A DNA stretch of 46,932 nt from Collinsella aerofaciens (GTDB taxonomy: Bacteria; Actinomycetota; Coriobacteriia; Coriobacteriales; Coriobacteriaceae), in contig NZ_JAQLFP010000010.1 of assembly GCF_028207065.1 (NCBI RefSeq), positions 21,965 through 68,896 on the forward strand, read 5' to 3'. Position 1 is the stretch's first letter. The number at the start of each line of letters is the position of its first letter. Positions 31,640 to 41,308 of the stretch are shown here, one piece after another. The position numbers and the translations under genes were made by a program. The notes below the pieces were generated by a model. That model saw nothing but the letters and a program-made list of their open reading frames with translations. It was not told the DNA's origin and made no database searches.

Positions 31640-32665
31640 CTACAGGACAGCCGCCAGCGCGTCGATGTCCTCCTGTGTCGTGGCCCAGCTGGTGCAAAAG
31701 CGCACCACGGTGTGGGTCTCGTCGTACTTTTCCCAGTACTCGATCGAAGCATGCTCGCGAATGCGGGCCATGTCCTCGTTGGGCAAAATCACAAACTGCT
31801 GGTTGGTGGGCGTCTCCAAGAAGAACTGGTAGCCGCGCTCATGCAGCACGCGACGAAGCGCCTGCGCCGTCTCAATCGCCTGGCGGCCAATCTCAAAATA
31901 CAGGCCGTCGGTAAAGAGCGCCTCAAACTGAACGCCCGTCAGACGGCCCTTGGCCAGCAGCGCTCCGTGCTGCTTAATGCGCGGAATGGGGTGTGCCGGA
32001 GCGTGCATGCCGCAAAACACCACGGCCTCGCCGCAAAGCGCGCCGCACTTGGTGCCGCCAATGTAGAACACGTCGCACAGCTGCGCCAGCTCGGGCAGGG
32101 TAATGTCGCACTCATCGGCCGCCAGCGCATAGGCCAGACGGGCGCCATCCACAAACAGCGGAATCTGGCGCTTCTGGCACACCGCATGAATCGCCGCAAG
32201 CTCGGCGGCGGAGTACAGCGTGCCGTACTCGGTCGATAGGCTCACGTACACGGCACCTGGGAACACCGTGTGCTCGTAGCTCTCGTTTTCGTAAAACGCC
32301 TGGATATAGCTGTCGAGCTCCTCGGCATGCATCTTGCCCTCGTAGCCGGGAATGGTAAGCACCTTGTGGCCGCCAAACTCGATGGCACCCGCCTCGTGGC
32401 AGGCAACGTGGCCGGTCTCGGCTGCAACGACGCCCTCGTAGGGCGCAAGCAGCATGTCAATCACCGTCGCGTTGGCCTGTGTGCCGCCCACCAGGAAAAA
32501 TACGTCGGCATCGGGAGCCTGACAGGCCTCACGGATGAGCCGCTTGGCACGCTCGGTGTGTGCATCGGTGCCGTAGCCGGGCTGCGGCTCCATATTAGTG
32601 TCGACGAGCGCCTGCAGCACTGCCGGATGTGCGCCGTGGGAATAGTCGTTGTTAAACGCGAGCAT
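31640..32665 (-). CDS. ltaE: Low-specificity L-threonine aldolase (PLP-dependent)
   Basis: A 341-residue fold-type I PLP enzyme that cleaves L-threonine or L-allo-threonine to glycine and acetaldehyde. Lys206 (YIGGTKCGAL) is the Schiff-base lysine, D173 (FVDGARL) contacts the pyridine ring, and GGTQANATV near 60-68 binds phosphate. Length and motif order are normal for the beta-eliminating lyase/threonine aldolase family. The ATG at 32665 follows AGAGAGGATTACC. It is probably monocistronic. Confidence 0.92.
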   Translation of the reverse strand: MLAFNNDYSHGAHPAVLQALVDTNMEPQPGYGTDAHTERAKRLIREACQAPDADVFFLVGGTQANATVIDMLLAPYEGVVAAETGHVACHEAGAIEFGGHKVLTIPGYEGKMHAEELDSYIQAFYENESYEHTVFPGAVYVSLSTEYGTLYSAAELAAIHAVCQKRQIPLFVDGARLAYALAADECDITLPELAQLCDVFYIGGTKCGALCGEAVVFCGMHAPAHPIPRIKQHGALLAKGRLTGVQFEALFTDGLYFEIGRQAIETAQALRRVLHERGYQFFLETPTNQQFVILPNEDMARIREHASIEYWEKYDETHTVVRFCTSWATTQEDIDALAAVL

Positions 32666-32710
32666 GGTAATCCTCTCTAGCCGGGCACGAGCCCGATGAT
32701 TCAGGTGCCG

Positions 32711-33574
32711 CTATTGTACGCCGCTCGGATAGGCAATGCGCGCGGCAAGGCACTCAAGCGCCAGCACCAGGGCAAAGCCGCAGCTCACGTCACTCAAAAA
32801 GTGCGCACCGATCACGATACGACCAAAGGCGACGAACGCCGCAACCACAGCGGCGACCCAAAAGACCGCGCGGCGGCGCGACGGCTTTTCCTTAAAGGCC
32901 GCCGCGGGAAGCCCGGCGAGCATAAGGCCGATCGCCGCGTGTGCCGTGTGTCCGCTCGCAAACGACTTAAAGCCGTCCTTGATCACGCCGGCGGCGATAT
33001 AGGTCCACTTGTCGGGGTTGCCGATCACCCACCACGGCTGAAAATCGAGCCCCTGCGTCACCTCGATCACGCGCATGCGCGGGCGCGACCACAGTGGCTT
33101 GACGATCACGTTGAGGATAATGGCCTGAGCGACCCACACGGCAAGCACCATCAACGCCCAGCGCGTGAGATCGTCGGGCGCGGTGTCGCGCGTAAGGCGA
33201 TAGGCGATGAGGTTGGCCGCGATGACCAGCACAAACGTCAGCACCAACTGAACCACGATGAGTTTGCCGCCAACCCGCAGGGACGAAACGATCTCGTAGC
33301 CGACCAGGCCCACGTTGACCAGAACGCCCAGCACGGCGAGCCATTTGCTCCCCCTGGAGTCGGGACGCACCGCGCGTACGAGCATAACGCCTGCGACGCT
33401 CGCCGTCAGCTCAAACGGCAGCTCGCCGGCGGCCTCGATAAAGCGGCCGTACATGCTGGCGATGTTGAACAGCGCGCTCGAGATCTGGTAATCGAAGAAG
33501 CTGCCCACGCCCAGACAAAGGCACAGGACGACCGCGATAGCGGCGACGTCTTTCTTATAGATGTACCCGAACAT
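32711..33574 (-). CDS. PAP2-family membrane phosphatase
   Basis: A 287-residue inner-membrane phosphatase with an N-terminal anchor and several further helices. The three PAP2 signatures are present: KPLWSRPRMR, SFASGHTAHA and RIVIGAHFLSDV. Such enzymes remove phosphate from lipid pyrophosphates or phosphatidate. The ATG at 33574 has GGAAAGGAAAGC upstream. It follows mfd after a hairpin. Confidence 0.9.
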   Translation of the reverse strand: MFGYIYKKDVAAIAVVLCLCLGVGSFFDYQISSALFNIASMYGRFIEAAGELPFELTASVAGVMLVRAVRPDSRGSKWLAVLGVLVNVGLVGYEIVSSLRVGGKLIVVQLVLTFVLVIAANLIAYRLTRDTAPDDLTRWALMVLAVWVAQAIILNVIVKPLWSRPRMRVIEVTQGLDFQPWWVIGNPDKWTYIAAGVIKDGFKSFASGHTAHAAIGLMLAGLPAAAFKEKPSRRRAVFWVAAVVAAFVAFGRIVIGAHFLSDVSCGFALVLALECLAARIAYPSGVQ

Positions 33575-33611
33575 GCTTTCCTTTCCATCGGGCGAAGTTT
33601 TCAACCTGCAA

Positions 33612-33644
33612 CGTGGCGGGGCAAAGAATCCTTGTCCCGCCACG
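33612..33644 (-). terminator. Hairpin between mfd and the PAP2 gene
   Basis: CGTGGCGGG and CCCGCCACG form a 9-bp stem with further pairing inside; there is no long T-run, so termination efficiency is uncertain. Confidence 0.45.
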
Positions 33645-33655
33645 CCACCTACCTG

Positions 33656-36600
33656 TTATTCATCATCGCTAGCACCCAGCTGCTGCAGCAGCATGAGTGC
33701 GGCCGCCACGGGACCGGCCTCGTCGTTGGCGTCGAGACCGCGGCCCAGGCCGCTGCCCACACCGGCGCCCGCCTTGTAGGGCACCGACAGCTTGCGGCTC
33801 TTGGGGAAGCTCACCGCGCCATAGCGGGTCTTAAGCTCAAAGGCCACCTTCTTGGGCACGTCGACGCCCAAAAACGTGATGCGACCGCCGCTGAGCGTGA
33901 CGCTCTCGAGCCCCAGGCGCTCGCCGCGAATACGGATGCGCGCGCGGTTGAACAGGTTGAGCCCTGCCAACGGCAGCTCGCCATGCGCGGCCTCGGTCTC
34001 TTCCTGCACCTCATCGATGCTCTCCAAGTCCTCGGCCGCTGCGAGCTTACGGTACACGAGCACGCGCTGATCCACCGCCGGCAGGTACTCCTCGGACAAG
34101 AAGTAATCGGCCGGCAGGTTAATGCCCACGCTCGCCGCCTCCACGCCGGCGTCGTCGTCGCCGCGCGCCTCGGCCACGGCCTGGCCCAGCATCTGTGTAA
34201 ACAGGTCAAAGCCCACGCTCGACAGATTGCCGTGCTGCTCGGCGCCCATGAGCGAGCCGGCGCCGCGAATCTCCAGGTCGCGCATGGCGATGCGCATGCC
34301 GCTGCCCAAGTCCTGGAACTCGGACAGTGCGGTCAGGCGCGCCGTTGCCTCCTCGGTGAGCGGCAGCTCGCCCGGGAACATAAAGTATGCGTAGGCCTGT
34401 GTGGCAGAACGGCCCACACGGCCCTTGAGCTGGTAGAGCTGTGCCAGGCCCAGGCGCTGCGAGTCCTCGATGATGAGCGTGTTGGCGAACGCGTTGTCGA
34501 TGCCGCTCTCCACGATGGTCGTGGCGATGAGCACGTCGATCTTTTTGGTCGCGAACTCGATCATCACGTCCTCGACCTCGCGCGGACTCATCTTGCCGTG
34601 CGCCACGCCCACGCGCGCCTCGGGCGCGGCCTCGTGCACGCGCGCCACGGCGTCGTCGATGGTCTTGACGCGGTTGGACACGTAGTACACCTGGCCGCCG
34701 CGACCCACCTCCAGGCGAATCGCCGCGCTCACCACATCGGGGTCGTACTCCCCCACGTGCACGATCACGGGGCGGCGCCCGGTCGGCGGCGTGGTGATCA
34801 GGCTCATGTCGCGCACGCCGCTCGTGGCCATCTGCATGGTTCGCGGAATCGGCGTTGCCGAAAGCGTGAGCACGTCAATCTGCTCACGCAGGTTCTTGAG
34901 CTGCTCCTTGTGCTGCACACCAAAGCGCTGCTCTTCGTCGATGATCACCATGCCCAGGTTCTTGGGGTTCACGTCGGCAGAAAGCAAGCGGTGCGTGCCG
35001 ATGAGCACATCGATCGTGCCCTCGGCAAACGCCTTGAGCGCGCGCTTTTGCTGCGCCGGGGTGCGGAAGCGGCTGAGCACCTCGACCTCGAGGCCAAACG
35101 GGGCAAAGCGCTCAAAGAACGTCTCGTAGTGCTGCTGGGCCAGAATGGTCGTGGGACAGAGCACCATGACTTGGCGGCCGGAGTCCACGCACTTAAACGC
35201 CGCGCGCAGGGCGACCTCGGTCTTGCCGAAACCCACGTCGCCGCACAGCAGGCGGTCCATGGGCTTGGGCGCCTCCATGTCCGCCTTAATGTCAGCGATA
35301 GCCTCCAGCTGGTCGCGCGTCTCGTCGTAGGGGAAGCTCTCCTCCATCTCAATCTGCTCGGGCGTGTCGGGCGGACAGGCGATACCGGTAATCGACGAGC
35401 GGCGCGTATACAGGTCGACCAGGTCAAACGCCAGCTTTTTGGCGTTCTTGCGCGCCTTGTTGGTGGCGCGCGTCCAGTCGGCGGTGTTGAGCCTGGTCAG
35501 GCGCGGCTTGTCGCCGTCGGGGCCAACATAGCGTGTGATGCGGTCAACCTGCTCGAGCGGCACGTAGAGCTTGTCGCCGTCGGCATATTCCAGCAAAAAG
35601 TAGTCGCGCTCCTTGCCGCCCACTTCCTGGCGCGCGATCTCGCTAAAGAGCGCGATGCCGTGAGTGGCGTGCACCACGTAGTCGCCCGGCTTAAACGGAA
35701 ACGTGATCTGCGTAATGTCCACCTTGCGGCGGCTGCGCGCGCGGTTGGCGTCCATGCGGGCGTTGAGGTCGGCGATCGAGAACACGGCCAGGTTGGCATC
35801 GGGCACCACCACGCCCTGCGGCAAGGCGGCATCGACAAAGGTCACGCGTCCGCGCGAGATGGTGGGCACGGTGGCGCCGGCGGCAGCCTGGGCGGCACCT
35901 GCCTCGAGCGAGCGGGCGTTGAGCGCGTCGGCCTTGCGTTCGCGAATTGCAGCATGAGCATCCTGGCGGACAGCACGATCGGCAGAATCCGCCGCTGCCA
36001 CGCGCACACGGTCGCCAATAGCGCCCGCGTTTTCGGGCGCGGCCGTCAGCGACTCCTCAAAAGTAATACCCTCATCGCCAAAGGTGAGCTCCATCGACTC
36101 GCGCGCACCGCGGTCGGGGATGGCAAATACGCAGGCATAGCGCTTGCCCACGACCTCCTGGATGCGCGTCATAAAGCGATTGTCCGAGCCCGCGATGGCC
36201 GGCTGCTCAATCTTGAGCTCTGCCGTCACCGCACCGCCGGCACGAATCAAGCTCACGTAGTTAAGGCGCTGCTGGGCACCAAAGTCGAGTTGCTGGGCAC
36301 GCACGTACAGGCCGTCCAGACGGTCGACCCCCGCCTCGCCGGCACGTGCCTCGATATCCTCGTAGGCACGCAGGCAATCGTCGAACAGCGAGCGCGGCTC
36401 GGACAGCACCACGAGCGCCTTGCCGCTCACGTGCGCCAGCGGGCTCACGGTCTGGCCGTACATCACCGGCAAAAAGCGATCGAGCTCGGGCGTGACGATG
36501 CGCGCATCCACCATCTCGAGCAGCGCCGCCAGTTTGCTGTCGTCTTGGCTGGCACGATAGAGCGCCACATGCATGTTGTGGACGGCGTCGTCGGTGAGTG

Positions 36601-37288
36601 CGAGCTCGCGACAGGGGAAAATCTCGATGCTGTCCTCGTTGCCGATGGTCTGCCCCGTGGAACTCACCATGCGGCGGATGCGATCAATCTCGTCGCCAAA
36701 GAACTCAATGCGCACGGGTGCCTTCTCCTGCGCGGGGAACACCTCGACGGTGTCGCCGTGCACGCGGAACAAGCCGGGCGCGTCGGCGGCGCCGGCATTG
36801 GTGTAGCCCATGCCCACCAGGCGATGCGGCACCTCGTCAAAAGGAATCTCCTCGCCCACCGCAAAGGTCGTGGACTCCCAGTAGCGGCTCTCGACCGGCG
36901 GCACGCAGCGCAGCAGCGCACGGGCCGAGGCAACCATGATGCAGTTGTCCCCGCGCACGATGCGCCCCAGAGCCTCGCAGCGCTGCGCCACCACGGCGTC
37001 GTCGGGCGCCTGCTCGCGCCACGGATAGTCCTTGCGCTCGGGAAAACGGCACACGTGCGCTAGGCCCACGTAGGCGGCAAGGCTACGCGCGGCGCGATCG
37101 GCCGCGTCCTCGCCACTTACGATATAGACCGTGGGGCGCGGACGGCGCGCAAACTGGGCGGCGGCCATAAGCGTGCGGCCCGACTGCGACACGGCCAGCG
37201 TCACGTCCTCGCCGGCATCGAGTCCGGCCTCGACGGTCTGCAAGGCCTCGGCAGTGTAGAGCTGCGCGGCTATACGGTGAATGAGCAT
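33656..37288 (-). CDS. mfd: Transcription-repair coupling factor (Mfd)
   Basis: A 1210-residue ATP-dependent translocase that removes stalled RNA polymerase and recruits UvrA. The N-terminal UvrB-like part, the RNA-polymerase-interacting CarD-like domain (FKPGDYVVHATHGIALF near residue 531), Walker A GDVGFGKTEVALRA (about 679), the DEEQRFG box (about 781), the TRG motif region and a C-terminal regulatory domain are all present. A 100-residue Ala-rich insert before the CarD-like domain (around residues 425-490) makes it slightly longer than E. coli Mfd. The ATG at 37288 has GGAGG 5 nt upstream. Confidence 0.97.
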   Translation of the reverse strand: MLIHRIAAQLYTAEALQTVEAGLDAGEDVTLAVSQSGRTLMAAAQFARRPRPTVYIVSGEDAADRAARSLAAYVGLAHVCRFPERKDYPWREQAPDDAVVAQRCEALGRIVRGDNCIMVASARALLRCVPPVESRYWESTTFAVGEEIPFDEVPHRLVGMGYTNAGAADAPGLFRVHGDTVEVFPAQEKAPVRIEFFGDEIDRIRRMVSSTGQTIGNEDSIEIFPCRELALTDDAVHNMHVALYRASQDDSKLAALLEMVDARIVTPELDRFLPVMYGQTVSPLAHVSGKALVVLSEPRSLFDDCLRAYEDIEARAGEAGVDRLDGLYVRAQQLDFGAQQRLNYVSLIRAGGAVTAELKIEQPAIAGSDNRFMTRIQEVVGKRYACVFAIPDRGARESMELTFGDEGITFEESLTAAPENAGAIGDRVRVAAADSADRAVRQDAHAAIRERKADALNARSLEAGAAQAAAGATVPTISRGRVTFVDAALPQGVVVPDANLAVFSIADLNARMDANRARSRRKVDITQITFPFKPGDYVVHATHGIALFSEIARQEVGGKERDYFLLEYADGDKLYVPLEQVDRITRYVGPDGDKPRLTRLNTADWTRATNKARKNAKKLAFDLVDLYTRRSSITGIACPPDTPEQIEMEESFPYDETRDQLEAIADIKADMEAPKPMDRLLCGDVGFGKTEVALRAAFKCVDSGRQVMVLCPTTILAQQHYETFFERFAPFGLEVEVLSRFRTPAQQKRALKAFAEGTIDVLIGTHRLLSADVNPKNLGMVIIDEEQRFGVQHKEQLKNLREQIDVLTLSATPIPRTMQMATSGVRDMSLITTPPTGRRPVIVHVGEYDPDVVSAAIRLEVGRGGQVYYVSNRVKTIDDAVARVHEAAPEARVGVAHGKMSPREVEDVMIEFATKKIDVLIATTIVESGIDNAFANTLIIEDSQRLGLAQLYQLKGRVGRSATQAYAYFMFPGELPLTEEATARLTALSEFQDLGSGMRIAMRDLEIRGAGSLMGAEQHGNLSSVGFDLFTQMLGQAVAEARGDDDAGVEAASVGINLPADYFLSEEYLPAVDQRVLVYRKLAAAEDLESIDEVQEETEAAHGELPLAGLNLFNRARIRIRGERLGLESVTLSGGRITFLGVDVPKKVAFELKTRYGAVSFPKSRKLSVPYKAGAGVGSGLGRGLDANDEAGPVAAALMLLQQLGASDDE

Positions 37289-37414
37289 ATGGTCCTCCGG
37301 CATCGCAACACCAAAAGCCCGCCGGGGCAAGCTCGGCGGGTCGTACGTCAAAGTTCATTGTTTGTCATGGTAGCGCATGGAGAGGACTCCAACCCAAGGG
37401 CAAGCCCGGCCCCG

Positions 37415-37449
37415 CAAAAAACGCCAGACGGACGAGCCGCCTGGCGTTA
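37415..37449 (-). terminator. Terminator of the zinc-ribbon protein gene
   Basis: AACGCCAG and CTGGCGTT with additional inner pairing, followed by six T residues on the minus strand, 24 bp downstream of the stop codon. Confidence 0.85.
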
Positions 37450-37472
37450 TCAGAGTGAGCTATACGCCGAGT

Positions 37473-38531
37473 CTAATCGTAGACGCCCATTTTAAGCAGC
37501 GTGAAGGTCGGGGCGCCGTCACCCTGCGCGACGCGGACCGTGCAAGTCTCGATACGGCCCCTGGATGCGTCCGCTTGAATTGCGGCGATGAACTGATCCT
37601 TTGGCAGGCCGTAGGTGCTCTCGGGAATGTCGGAAGGAAGTAACATGCCGCCAGCACTGTAGACTTCATAGGTGAGCTCGTAGATGTTGTCGCCAAGGTC
37701 AGTCGCGCCCGTAACGATGGCACACGGTGGGTTGTAATTCCCCTGGCCGTATTCCTGCTTCAGGTACAGGTACCCGTCATGCGCTTCGGCCGAATCAGCA
37801 AGCATCTGCCCACCCGACCCTTTATCAAAGGTCATGTCAGCATCCGAGAGCGTCAGACCCGTCAGGCGATTGAGCTCCCTATTGATCACATCGGTCGCCA
37901 TGCGCTGATAGTGACCGTTGTCATAGTCGCCTTTCTCGATTCGATACGGCGCGTTGTCAATAAAATGGCACCAGATAAACTTGACCAGCTTGTATTTCTC
38001 GTCATCAGAAAGCCCATCAGTCGAATCGAAAGCACCTGTCTGATACCAGTCCCGATCGAAGTGTTCCTCCGTAAAGTTCGACAGGAACAGATTCGCGGCG
38101 GCATAGGTTGCCTGGTCATTGAGGTCGACCTTTACACTGCTGCCGGTCTGCTCAGACTCATCCGCCTCATCCTCGTCGGCGGACGGCTTTTCCTTGGCGC
38201 TTCCCTTGTCCTTGTGCTCGGCCGAACCCTCGTCGGACCCCAGCACCGTAATCTGCGATGAGTTGCCCTGCCCAAGCGGACCCAGTACGCCGGTCAGTGC
38301 CAGAGCGGCACCGCCGGCAACGAGCACGCCTGCCACGCACATGCCGATAATCACCGCTCGCTTATGCGATTTCTTTTGTACGGCGCCCTGCACGGAAGGC
38401 ATCCCTGCCGCCGGCATCGGTGCGGACTCAGCAGGCGCGGCCGCCGGAGAAGTGGTGCCCATGCGCGCCCCGCAGTTCGTGCAAAAATCGGTTCCGTCGG
38501 GCATCTCGGAGCCACACTTGGTGCAAAACAT
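37473..38531 (-). CDS. Zinc-ribbon membrane-anchored protein of unknown function
   Basis: A 352-residue protein: N-terminal zinc ribbon with two CxxC pairs (FCTKCGSEMPDGTDFCTNCG, residues 2-21), an Ala/Pro linker, a single membrane helix near 60-82 (AVIIGMCVAGVLVAGGAALA), an acidic Glu/Asp/Lys-rich stretch and a globular extracytoplasmic domain of about 220 residues that I do not recognise. This layout (ribbon, anchor, outside domain) is common in Firmicutes and Actinobacteria. The ATG at 38531 follows GAGGGGATG. A role in envelope sensing is possible but unsupported. Confidence 0.8.
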   Translation of the reverse strand: MFCTKCGSEMPDGTDFCTNCGARMGTTSPAAAPAESAPMPAAGMPSVQGAVQKKSHKRAVIIGMCVAGVLVAGGAALALTGVLGPLGQGNSSQITVLGSDEGSAEHKDKGSAKEKPSADEDEADESEQTGSSVKVDLNDQATYAAANLFLSNFTEEHFDRDWYQTGAFDSTDGLSDDEKYKLVKFIWCHFIDNAPYRIEKGDYDNGHYQRMATDVINRELNRLTGLTLSDADMTFDKGSGGQMLADSAEAHDGYLYLKQEYGQGNYNPPCAIVTGATDLGDNIYELTYEVYSAGGMLLPSDIPESTYGLPKDQFIAAIQADASRGRIETCTVRVAQGDGAPTFTLLKMGVYD

Positions 38532-38649
38532 ATTCGGGCATCCCCTCACAACAAACGGCATCTGTCGCCATCATATTGAGCCTTCGCAGCCCAAATGTGT
38601 TGCGCAACATTGGCCAAAGCCTTCGGACGCCGGCAAAACGTGCCGGGCC

Positions 38650-39315
38650 CTACCCCGTCACGCGCACGCTGGGGCACAAATCCGCCAGCGGGCACTCGTC
38701 GCATTTGGGCTTACGGGCATCGCAAATCTCGCGGCCAAAAGTGATCCACTGGTGATTGACCGACTCCCAATACTCATGCGGCAGAATCTTGAGCAGATCT
38801 TGCTCGGTCTTGAGCGGCTCCTTGGCATGCGTCTTGGGGCTCAGCATCAGGCGGTGCGCAATGCGGTTGACGTGCGTATCCACTGCGATGCCTTCCACGA
38901 TGCCGTACCCCACGTTGAGTACGATGTTCGCCGTCTTGCGCCCCACGCCCGGCAGCTTTACAAGCTCCTTCATGTCGGCCGGTACCTCGCCGCCGTAGTC
39001 AGCAACGATCATCTGGGCGGCCTCCACGGCATGCTTGGCCTTACTCTTATAAAAGCCGAGTGACTTAATGGTGTCCGCCACGTCAGCCACGCTCGCCCCG
39101 GCCATGGCCTCGGGCGTGGGCCACTGGGCAAACAGCCGCGGCGTCACCTTGTTGACCTGCGCGTCGGTCGTTTGCGCCGAGAGTAGCACCGCGATCAGCA
39201 GGCGGAAGGGATTCTCGTGGTCCAAAAAGCACTCGACCGGGCCATAGCGACGGTTGAGGCGCTCACACACCTCGATGGCGCGCTCGCGCTTGGCGGCATT
39301 GGTCTCGCGTGGCAT
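38650..39315 (-). CDS. nth: Endonuclease III
   Basis: A 221-residue HhH-GPD DNA glycosylase/AP lyase for oxidised pyrimidines. The helix-hairpin-helix with catalytic Lys is LPGVGRKTANIVL, the catalytic Asp is in VDTHVNR, and the C-terminal CX6CX2CX5C (CDARKPKCDECPLADLC) binds the 4Fe-4S cluster. The ATG at 39315 follows GAGGAG. It lies 63 bp after the ABC transporter gene. Confidence 0.96.
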   Translation of the reverse strand: MPRETNAAKRERAIEVCERLNRRYGPVECFLDHENPFRLLIAVLLSAQTTDAQVNKVTPRLFAQWPTPEAMAGASVADVADTIKSLGFYKSKAKHAVEAAQMIVADYGGEVPADMKELVKLPGVGRKTANIVLNVGYGIVEGIAVDTHVNRIAHRLMLSPKTHAKEPLKTEQDLLKILPHEYWESVNHQWITFGREICDARKPKCDECPLADLCPSVRVTG

Positions 39316-39378
39316 AACGACTCCTCGGCTCAACGGCACAATAAACTTATGGGCACAATTGTCCCACGTCCTAGACGC

Positions 39379-41181
39379 TTACGCCTCCAAGAATGCGCCG
39401 GTCTGACGGCTCCACAGACTCGCGTACTCGCCACCCGCCTCGACGAGCTGCACATGCGTGCCGTCCTCGACGATCTCGCCATCCGCCAGCACCACGATGC
39501 GGTCGAGCGCCGCCACGGTGGACAGGCGATGCGCCACCACAATGGAGGTGCGGCCGCGCATCAGGTTCTCGAGAGCTTCCTGCACCAACGCCTCGGACTC
39601 GCTATCGAGGGCAGACGTCGCCTCGTCGAGTACCAGAATCGGCGCGTCGGTGAGGATGGCACGGGCAATGGCCACGCGCTGGCGCTGGCCGCCCGAAAGC
39701 TTAACGCCGCGCTCGCCCACCATGGTGTCAAAGCCATGGGGCAGGCGGTCGATAAACTCCAGGGCATTGGCCAGGCGCGCCGCCTCACGAATTTGCTCGT
39801 CGGTGGCGTCGGGGCGGCCGTAGGCGATATTCTCGCGAATGGAGCGGTGGAACAGCAGCGCCTCCTGTGGCACGTAGGCCACCTGACGGCGCAGGCTCTG
39901 CTGCGTACAGCGCGAGACGTCCTGGCCGTCCACGAGCACGCGGCCGCCCTGCACATCGTCCAAGCGCAGCAACAGCTTGGTAAGCGTCGTCTTGCCCGAG
40001 CCCGATTTGCCCACCAGGCCCACGCGCTGGCCCGCCGCCACATGGAGCGTCAGGTCGTCGAACACGCTCTCGTCCGCCGCGGCATCACGGTATGCAAAGC
40101 TCAGGTGCTCAAAATCAATCGCGCCCTCGCGCACCTTGAGCTCGGAGGCGTTCTCGTCGTCTGCCACCAGACGCGGCTCGTCCAGCACGCGCGTCATCTC
40201 GGCCGCATCGCCCAGCGCGCGGTTGATGCGCTGCATCATGGAGCTCACGTAGTTCAGGCGCATGGTGAGGTTATAGGTGTAGGTAAAGATCATGACGAGC
40301 GAGCCCGCCGAGATGCCAAACCACGCGTTGCCGCCCGCGACGAACACGCTCACCACAGCCATGGTGATGACGATAAGGCCCGAGGTCGTAAAGTTGCGTT
40401 GCATCATGGCGTGCATCGAGACCGTCTCGGCGTCGCGCGCGGCGCGGTCGGCGGTATCGAACAGATCACGTTCAAAGTCCTCGCGCCCGCAAGTCTTGAC
40501 GGCCAAGATGTTCGTGACCGCGTCGGAGAGCACGCCCGAGAGCTTGTTCTGCGCGGCGGACGTCGCGGCCGAAAGCGGCATGATGCGCTTGTACATAAGC
40601 CAGACAAACGCAATGTAGACGACCATGATGCCCACCAGGATCACGGTAAACGTCGGCACCACCGGGGCGAGTGCGGCCACGGTGCAGATGACCGAGGTGA
40701 TGGTGGGGATGAGCGAATACACCGTTACGTCCACCAGACCCGTATAGCCGCTCATAAAACGGCTTGCCTGGCTCACAAGCGATCCGCCAAAGCGGCTGGT
40801 ATGGAATGTCATGGATTGGTTGGAGAGCGTGTCGAAGCACAGGCGCGCCAGGTGGTAGTTGCCTGCGATCTCGAGCTTGTAGACGGTGTAGTCCTGCAGC
40901 TTGGAGAGGATCTGGCCCACCAGGTTGACGAGCACGAGCGCCAGAATGTAGGGACCGAAGACCTCAAACACCTGGTCACCCGCCACGGGACCGGCTTGAA
41001 CGCGGTCGACAATGAGGGCCATCACATAGGTATTGGCAAACGTCAGCAAAAAGATGTAGCCCGCCGACGAGAACACCGAGAGAAAGACAATCAGCGGCTG
41101 CATGCGCGTGACATCCCAAAAACGCTGTAGCGTGCGGCGCACGGTGGAGCGTTTGAGCGGGCTGGTGCTTCTCTGAGACAT
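39379..41181 (-). CDS. ABC transporter, fused permease and ATPase (ABCB-type exporter)
   Basis: A 600-residue half-transporter with six membrane helices in the first 320 residues and a C-terminal nucleotide-binding domain: Walker A GKSGSGKTT, Q-loop VAYVPQEALLFHRSI, signature LSGGQRQRVAIARAIL, Walker B ILVLDEATSALD and H-loop VAHRLSTV. It should work as a homodimer; no partner half-transporter gene is adjacent. Substrate unknown (lipid, peptide or drug export are typical). The ATG at 41181 follows AAAGGAAGCCC. Confidence 0.93.
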   Translation of the reverse strand: MSQRSTSPLKRSTVRRTLQRFWDVTRMQPLIVFLSVFSSAGYIFLLTFANTYVMALIVDRVQAGPVAGDQVFEVFGPYILALVLVNLVGQILSKLQDYTVYKLEIAGNYHLARLCFDTLSNQSMTFHTSRFGGSLVSQASRFMSGYTGLVDVTVYSLIPTITSVICTVAALAPVVPTFTVILVGIMVVYIAFVWLMYKRIMPLSAATSAAQNKLSGVLSDAVTNILAVKTCGREDFERDLFDTADRAARDAETVSMHAMMQRNFTTSGLIVITMAVVSVFVAGGNAWFGISAGSLVMIFTYTYNLTMRLNYVSSMMQRINRALGDAAEMTRVLDEPRLVADDENASELKVREGAIDFEHLSFAYRDAAADESVFDDLTLHVAAGQRVGLVGKSGSGKTTLTKLLLRLDDVQGGRVLVDGQDVSRCTQQSLRRQVAYVPQEALLFHRSIRENIAYGRPDATDEQIREAARLANALEFIDRLPHGFDTMVGERGVKLSGGQRQRVAIARAILTDAPILVLDEATSALDSESEALVQEALENLMRGRTSIVVAHRLSTVAALDRIVVLADGEIVEDGTHVQLVEAGGEYASLWSRQTGAFLEA

Positions 41182-41263
41182 GGGCTTCCTTTCGCGTCTG
41201 ATAGGGCGAAACGCCATTGTTGCACATTGAAGCGCACTTCAGGCAAGCACGATGCGAAAAGCA

Positions 41264-41295
41264 GCGGGGCATCCGCGTTTGCGCCGGCGCCCCGC
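41264..41295 (-). terminator. Hairpin after rmuC, possible terminator
   Basis: GCGGGGC and GCCCCGC enclose a GC-rich loop; on the minus strand TGCTTTTC follows. It sits between rmuC and the ABC transporter gene. Confidence 0.45.
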
Positions 41296-41308
41296 CGTCT
41301 TGTTGCAA

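Noticed and set aside
32696..37063. 1455-codon open frame on the plus strand opposite mfd
   Set aside because: It is the antisense of mfd. High GC at third positions removes stop codons on the other strand; no ribosome-binding site or domain is seen, and the Mfd motifs on the minus strand are unambiguous.
39217..41130. 637-codon plus-strand open frame opposite the ABC transporter gene
   Set aside because: Antisense; the ABC signature, Walker motifs and H-loop lie on the minus strand.
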